Positions 5,891 through 7,282 of a stretch of DNA of 7,282 nt are shown piece after piece. The stretch comes from Oligoflexia bacterium. Its GTDB lineage: Bacteria; Bdellovibrionota; UBA1018. The stretch is from positions 1 through 7,282 of the forward strand of contig CAINWE010000095.1 in the NCBI GenBank assembly GCA_903854365.1, given 5' to 3'. Each line of letters begins with the position of its first letter. Position 1 is the stretch's first letter. A program made the translations under genes and the position numbers. The notes beneath the pieces were generated by a model that had not been told where the DNA came from, ran no database searches, and saw only the letters and a list, made by a program, of their open reading frames with translations.

Positions 5891-6340
5891 TTATTTTTGA
5901 CAATTCGGACAAACCCCAAAAAACTCAAGCGAGTGAGAAATCTCCGCAAAGCCGCGTTTTTGAGCGATCCGATCGATTTCTTTTAGCTCACAATCATCAA
6001 GCACATCCACCCGACGGCATCGCTTGCAAATTACGTGGTGATGATGATGACTCTCACGCTCGGAGAGCTCAAACCGCGCCGTTCCGTCTCCAAATTCACA
6101 CCGACGAACCATTCCCGTTTTCTCTAAACTCGCCATGGATCGATAGACTGTCGCCAAATCGCAAGATTTTGCGGTGAATTGAGAATGAATCTCCTCGATC
6201 GTAAAGGGGCCGTGATGGTCTACCAGGGCCTCTAAAATCGCAACCCGAGACTCGGTGACCCGAAGTTTAGACTGTTTCAATTCAGCCAAAAGATGATTGA
6301 GTCGGGTCGAAGTGGAAGCAGCCTTTTTGGACATTTTCAT
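5891..6340 (-). CDS. Fur-family metal-dependent transcriptional regulator
   Basis: This 149-residue Fur-superfamily repressor is full length for the family. The N-terminal winged helix spans about residues 14-92, with the recognition region LATVYRSMASLEKTGMVRR and the wing FGDGTARFEL. The dimerisation and metal domain starts with SHHHHHVIC (His98-102). Cys105-Cys108 and Cys144-Cys147 form the two CxxC pairs of the structural zinc site, and HSLEFFGVC supplies a conserved His136. The pattern fits Fur, Zur or PerR, and I cannot decide which metal is sensed. Cys60, Cys81 and Cys117 are additional cysteines. The start is ATG 6340; an in-frame ATG at 6334 with GGA five bases upstream is an equally good choice and drops only Met-Lys. 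The gene converges on alr with a 24-bp gap that has no clear hairpin. Its targets are not evident in this window. Confidence 0.93.
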   Translation of the reverse strand: MKMSKKAASTSTRLNHLLAELKQSKLRVTESRVAILEALVDHHGPFTIEEIHSQFTAKSCDLATVYRSMASLEKTGMVRRCEFGDGTARFELSERESHHHHHVICKRCRRVDVLDDCELKEIDRIAQKRGFAEISHSLEFFGVCPNCQK

Positions 6341-6361
6341 CCAATACCGCCAAAAGCAGTC

Positions 6362-6373
6362 GTTCCCAAGAAC
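6362..6373. repeat. Short inverted repeat upstream of the Fur-family gene
   Basis: GTTC-CCAA-GAAC is an interrupted dyad 22 bp upstream of the Fur-family start. Because Fur-type repressors often regulate themselves through dyads near their own start, it is a candidate operator, but it is too short to stand out from chance. Confidence 0.25.
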
Positions 6374-6402
6374 AATTGCGCCACCCGAAAAATTAACCGG
6401 AA

Positions 6403-6612
6403 TTAAGCACCCACCTCGCTAATCATCCTGTTCTGCGACGCCGACTGATTCTTCCCGTAGATTTGGAACCAGTCCCTGACTTCTAGACCATCCTGATTTT
6501 CTACGATCGCACCCGACACTCCACCCTCATCTGCCATCGACTCCTCTCGCTCCTGATCCAGGCGACTGAAATCCAGCGGCAACGTTTTAAGGGCAACCAG
6601 TCTCATCACCAT
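6403..6612 (-). CDS. Small hypothetical protein (69 residues)
   Basis: I do not recognise this protein. From the ATG at 6612 it has 69 residues: a moderately hydrophobic, basic start (MVMRLVALKTLPLDF), an acidic middle (DQEREESMADEGG), then VENQDGLEVRDWFQIYGKN and a polar end. It has no signal peptide, membrane helix or metal motif. The case for a real gene is the ribosome binding site AAGGA seven bases before the ATG and the protein-like composition; the longer TTG start at 6642 has no comparable site. It lies 62 bp upstream of the Fur-family gene on the same strand, so the two could share a transcript. It is divergent from the exported protein at 6706. Chance ORFs of this length do occur, so confidence is moderate. 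Confidence 0.55.
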   Translation of the reverse strand: MVMRLVALKTLPLDFSRLDQEREESMADEGGVSGAIVENQDGLEVRDWFQIYGKNQSASQNRMISEVGA

Positions 6613-6619
6613 AGACAGA

Positions 6620-6624
6620 TCCTT
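6620..6624 (-). promoter_or_regulatory. Ribosome binding site of the small ORF, within a possible hairpin
   Basis: AAGGA on the minus strand lies seven bases before ATG 6612. The same AAGG can pair with CCTT four bases upstream (stem CCTT, loop GCTC) or with a second CCTTG further upstream (6640-6644), so the site may be partly hidden in RNA structure. Confidence 0.45.
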
Positions 6625-6694
6625 GAGCAAGGGCAGTGCCAAGGTTTACGCCTGCAATTCATAGATCCGAGCGACATGCATCAAAACATCAGGT

Positions 6695-6698
6695 AGGA
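6695..6698 (+). promoter_or_regulatory. Ribosome binding site that decides the GTG start at 6706
   Basis: AGGA ends seven bases before GTG 6706, ideal spacing. An in-frame TAG at 6694-6696 closes the frame just upstream, so GTG 6706 is the only credible start for the long frame that follows. Confidence 0.6.
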
Positions 6699-6705
6699 TC
6701 AACGA

Positions 6706-7282
6706 GTGAGCATCACCCCATCCCTCTCCATCCTCTTTCGCGCCCTCCTTTGGCTCGGCTTACTTTGCGCAGAAACCGAGAATTCCGTGCAAGCTGGACG
6801 AACCGTAGGAGCTCGATCCTTTGAATCGCCGCACTGGATGCCTGAAGACCCCCTCCCCCGAAATGGCTGGATCGAAGAGTCACTTCCGGACGGCTCTCGT
6901 TTGACTTCTAACGAAGCAGAAAGAATTCACCAACGAACCTACTCGGACCGCGTCCATGTTCTCCAAGTGACCACTCACCTAACCAACGGGACTGCCAAGG
7001 CCTACCAGATCCTCGAAATCCCGGGAAAACGTCGCATGACACTAGAAATCACATTCCCCAGCGACACGGATCCACCTGAAGCAGGCAGGAGACGCAGCCT
7101 GACTCAAAAGAATACTGACGGTACAGAATTCCATGTCCAGGAAATCGAAAAGCGCGGCGAGCTGATCCTGTTCGGACAAATTCGAGGCCCTGGAGCGCTC
7201 TCTCGCAAGTGCCGGTTTCACCTGATCCCATTTCGGGATGGGATCATTTCGATTTTAGTACCAAAAGATACCCCTGACACCA
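6706..7282 (+). CDS. Exported protein of unknown function (3' end outside the window)
   Basis: An uninterrupted frame of 192 codons runs from GTG 6706 to the window end. It is supported by AGGA seven bases upstream and by a hydrophobic N-terminus (SILFRALLWLGLLCA) resembling a signal peptide, probably cleaved after Ala near residue 22 or after VQA at residue 30. The mature part is polar and looks beta-rich, with alternating segments such as RVHVLQVTTHLTNG, YQILEIPGKRRMTLEITFP, FHVQEIEKRGELILFGQIRG and GIISILVPK. I recognise no catalytic motif and cannot assign a family. The signal peptide is weak in positive charge (one Arg at residue 12), so the export call is moderate. It is divergent from the small ORF ending at 6403, and the 93 bases between them must hold both promoters; no clear promoter was seen. 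Confidence 0.8.
   Translation, partial: MSITPSLSILFRALLWLGLLCAETENSVQAGRTVGARSFESPHWMPEDPLPRNGWIEESLPDGSRLTSNEAERIHQRTYSDRVHVLQVTTHLTNGTAKAYQILEIPGKRRMTLEITFPSDTDPPEAGRRRSLTQKNTDGTEFHVQEIEKRGELILFGQIRGPGALSRKCRFHLIPFRDGIISILVPKDTPDT
7223..7246 (+). repeat. Perfect 9-bp inverted repeat inside the exported-protein gene
   Basis: TGATCCCAT and ATGGGATCA form complementary arms around the 6-base loop TTCGGG. It is within coding sequence (HLIPFRDGII) and is not followed by a T-run, so it is not an intrinsic terminator. A stable mRNA hairpin is possible. Confidence 0.6.

Noticed and set aside
5891..6340. Assigning the regulator specifically as Fur, Zur or PerR
   Set aside because: The sequence shows the structural zinc cysteines and a His cluster, but no decisive sensing-site pattern or target operator.

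Overview
The window looks like a piece of chromosome from a Gram-negative bacterium of roughly 50% GC. Several proteins carry export signals, two look like lipoproteins, one is a likely outer-membrane beta-barrel, and there is a diguanylate cyclase. The style (dense packing, TTG and GTG starts, many small envelope proteins, a short Fur protein with two CxxC pairs) would fit the Bdellovibrionota or a deltaproteobacterial lineage. That placement is an impression from protein style, not a phylogenetic result. No rRNA, tRNA, CRISPR, insertion sequence or prophage gene is visible.

Layout from left to right. Positions 2-613 (+) hold the C-terminal GGDEF domain of a diguanylate cyclase whose N-terminus lies outside the window. 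It converges on, and overlaps by 8 bp, the end of a tightly packed five-gene minus-strand cluster (4449 down to 606). In transcription order the cluster encodes an exported thioredoxin-fold redoxin with a CPC motif, a small exported YtkA/FixH-like protein with a Met/His motif, a second YtkA/FixH-like lipoprotein with a CxxC in the corresponding place, an outer-membrane beta-barrel candidate with a Cys-Cys motif at its mature N-terminus, and a lipoprotein phosphodiesterase of the nucleotide pyrophosphatase/phosphodiesterase (NPP) family. Junctions are 22 bp, 1 bp, a 29-bp overlap and 1 bp, so the five genes are very probably one operon.

A divergent intergenic region (4450-4620) separates this operon from an alanine racemase gene (+, ending at 5866). 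The racemase is intact over its whole catalytic body, but its reading frame has no ATG, GTG or TTG before the PLP-binding lysine. The only sensible start (ATG 4621, good ribosome binding site) is in another frame, so a +1 frameshift lies near its 5' end, in a stretch with A7, A6 and C5 runs. The racemase converges on a Fur-family metalloregulator gene (-, 5891-6340). Upstream of that is a small unrecognised ORF (-, 6403-6612), and divergent from it a GTG-started exported protein of unknown function (+, from 6706) runs off the right edge.

Functionally, the coherent unit is the five-gene envelope operon. The clustering of Cys, Met and His motifs in four consecutive exported proteins suggests periplasmic handling of a soft metal such as copper and/or thiol redox chemistry, with an outer-membrane component. 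This is an inference. The strongest anomaly is the frameshifted alanine racemase start.
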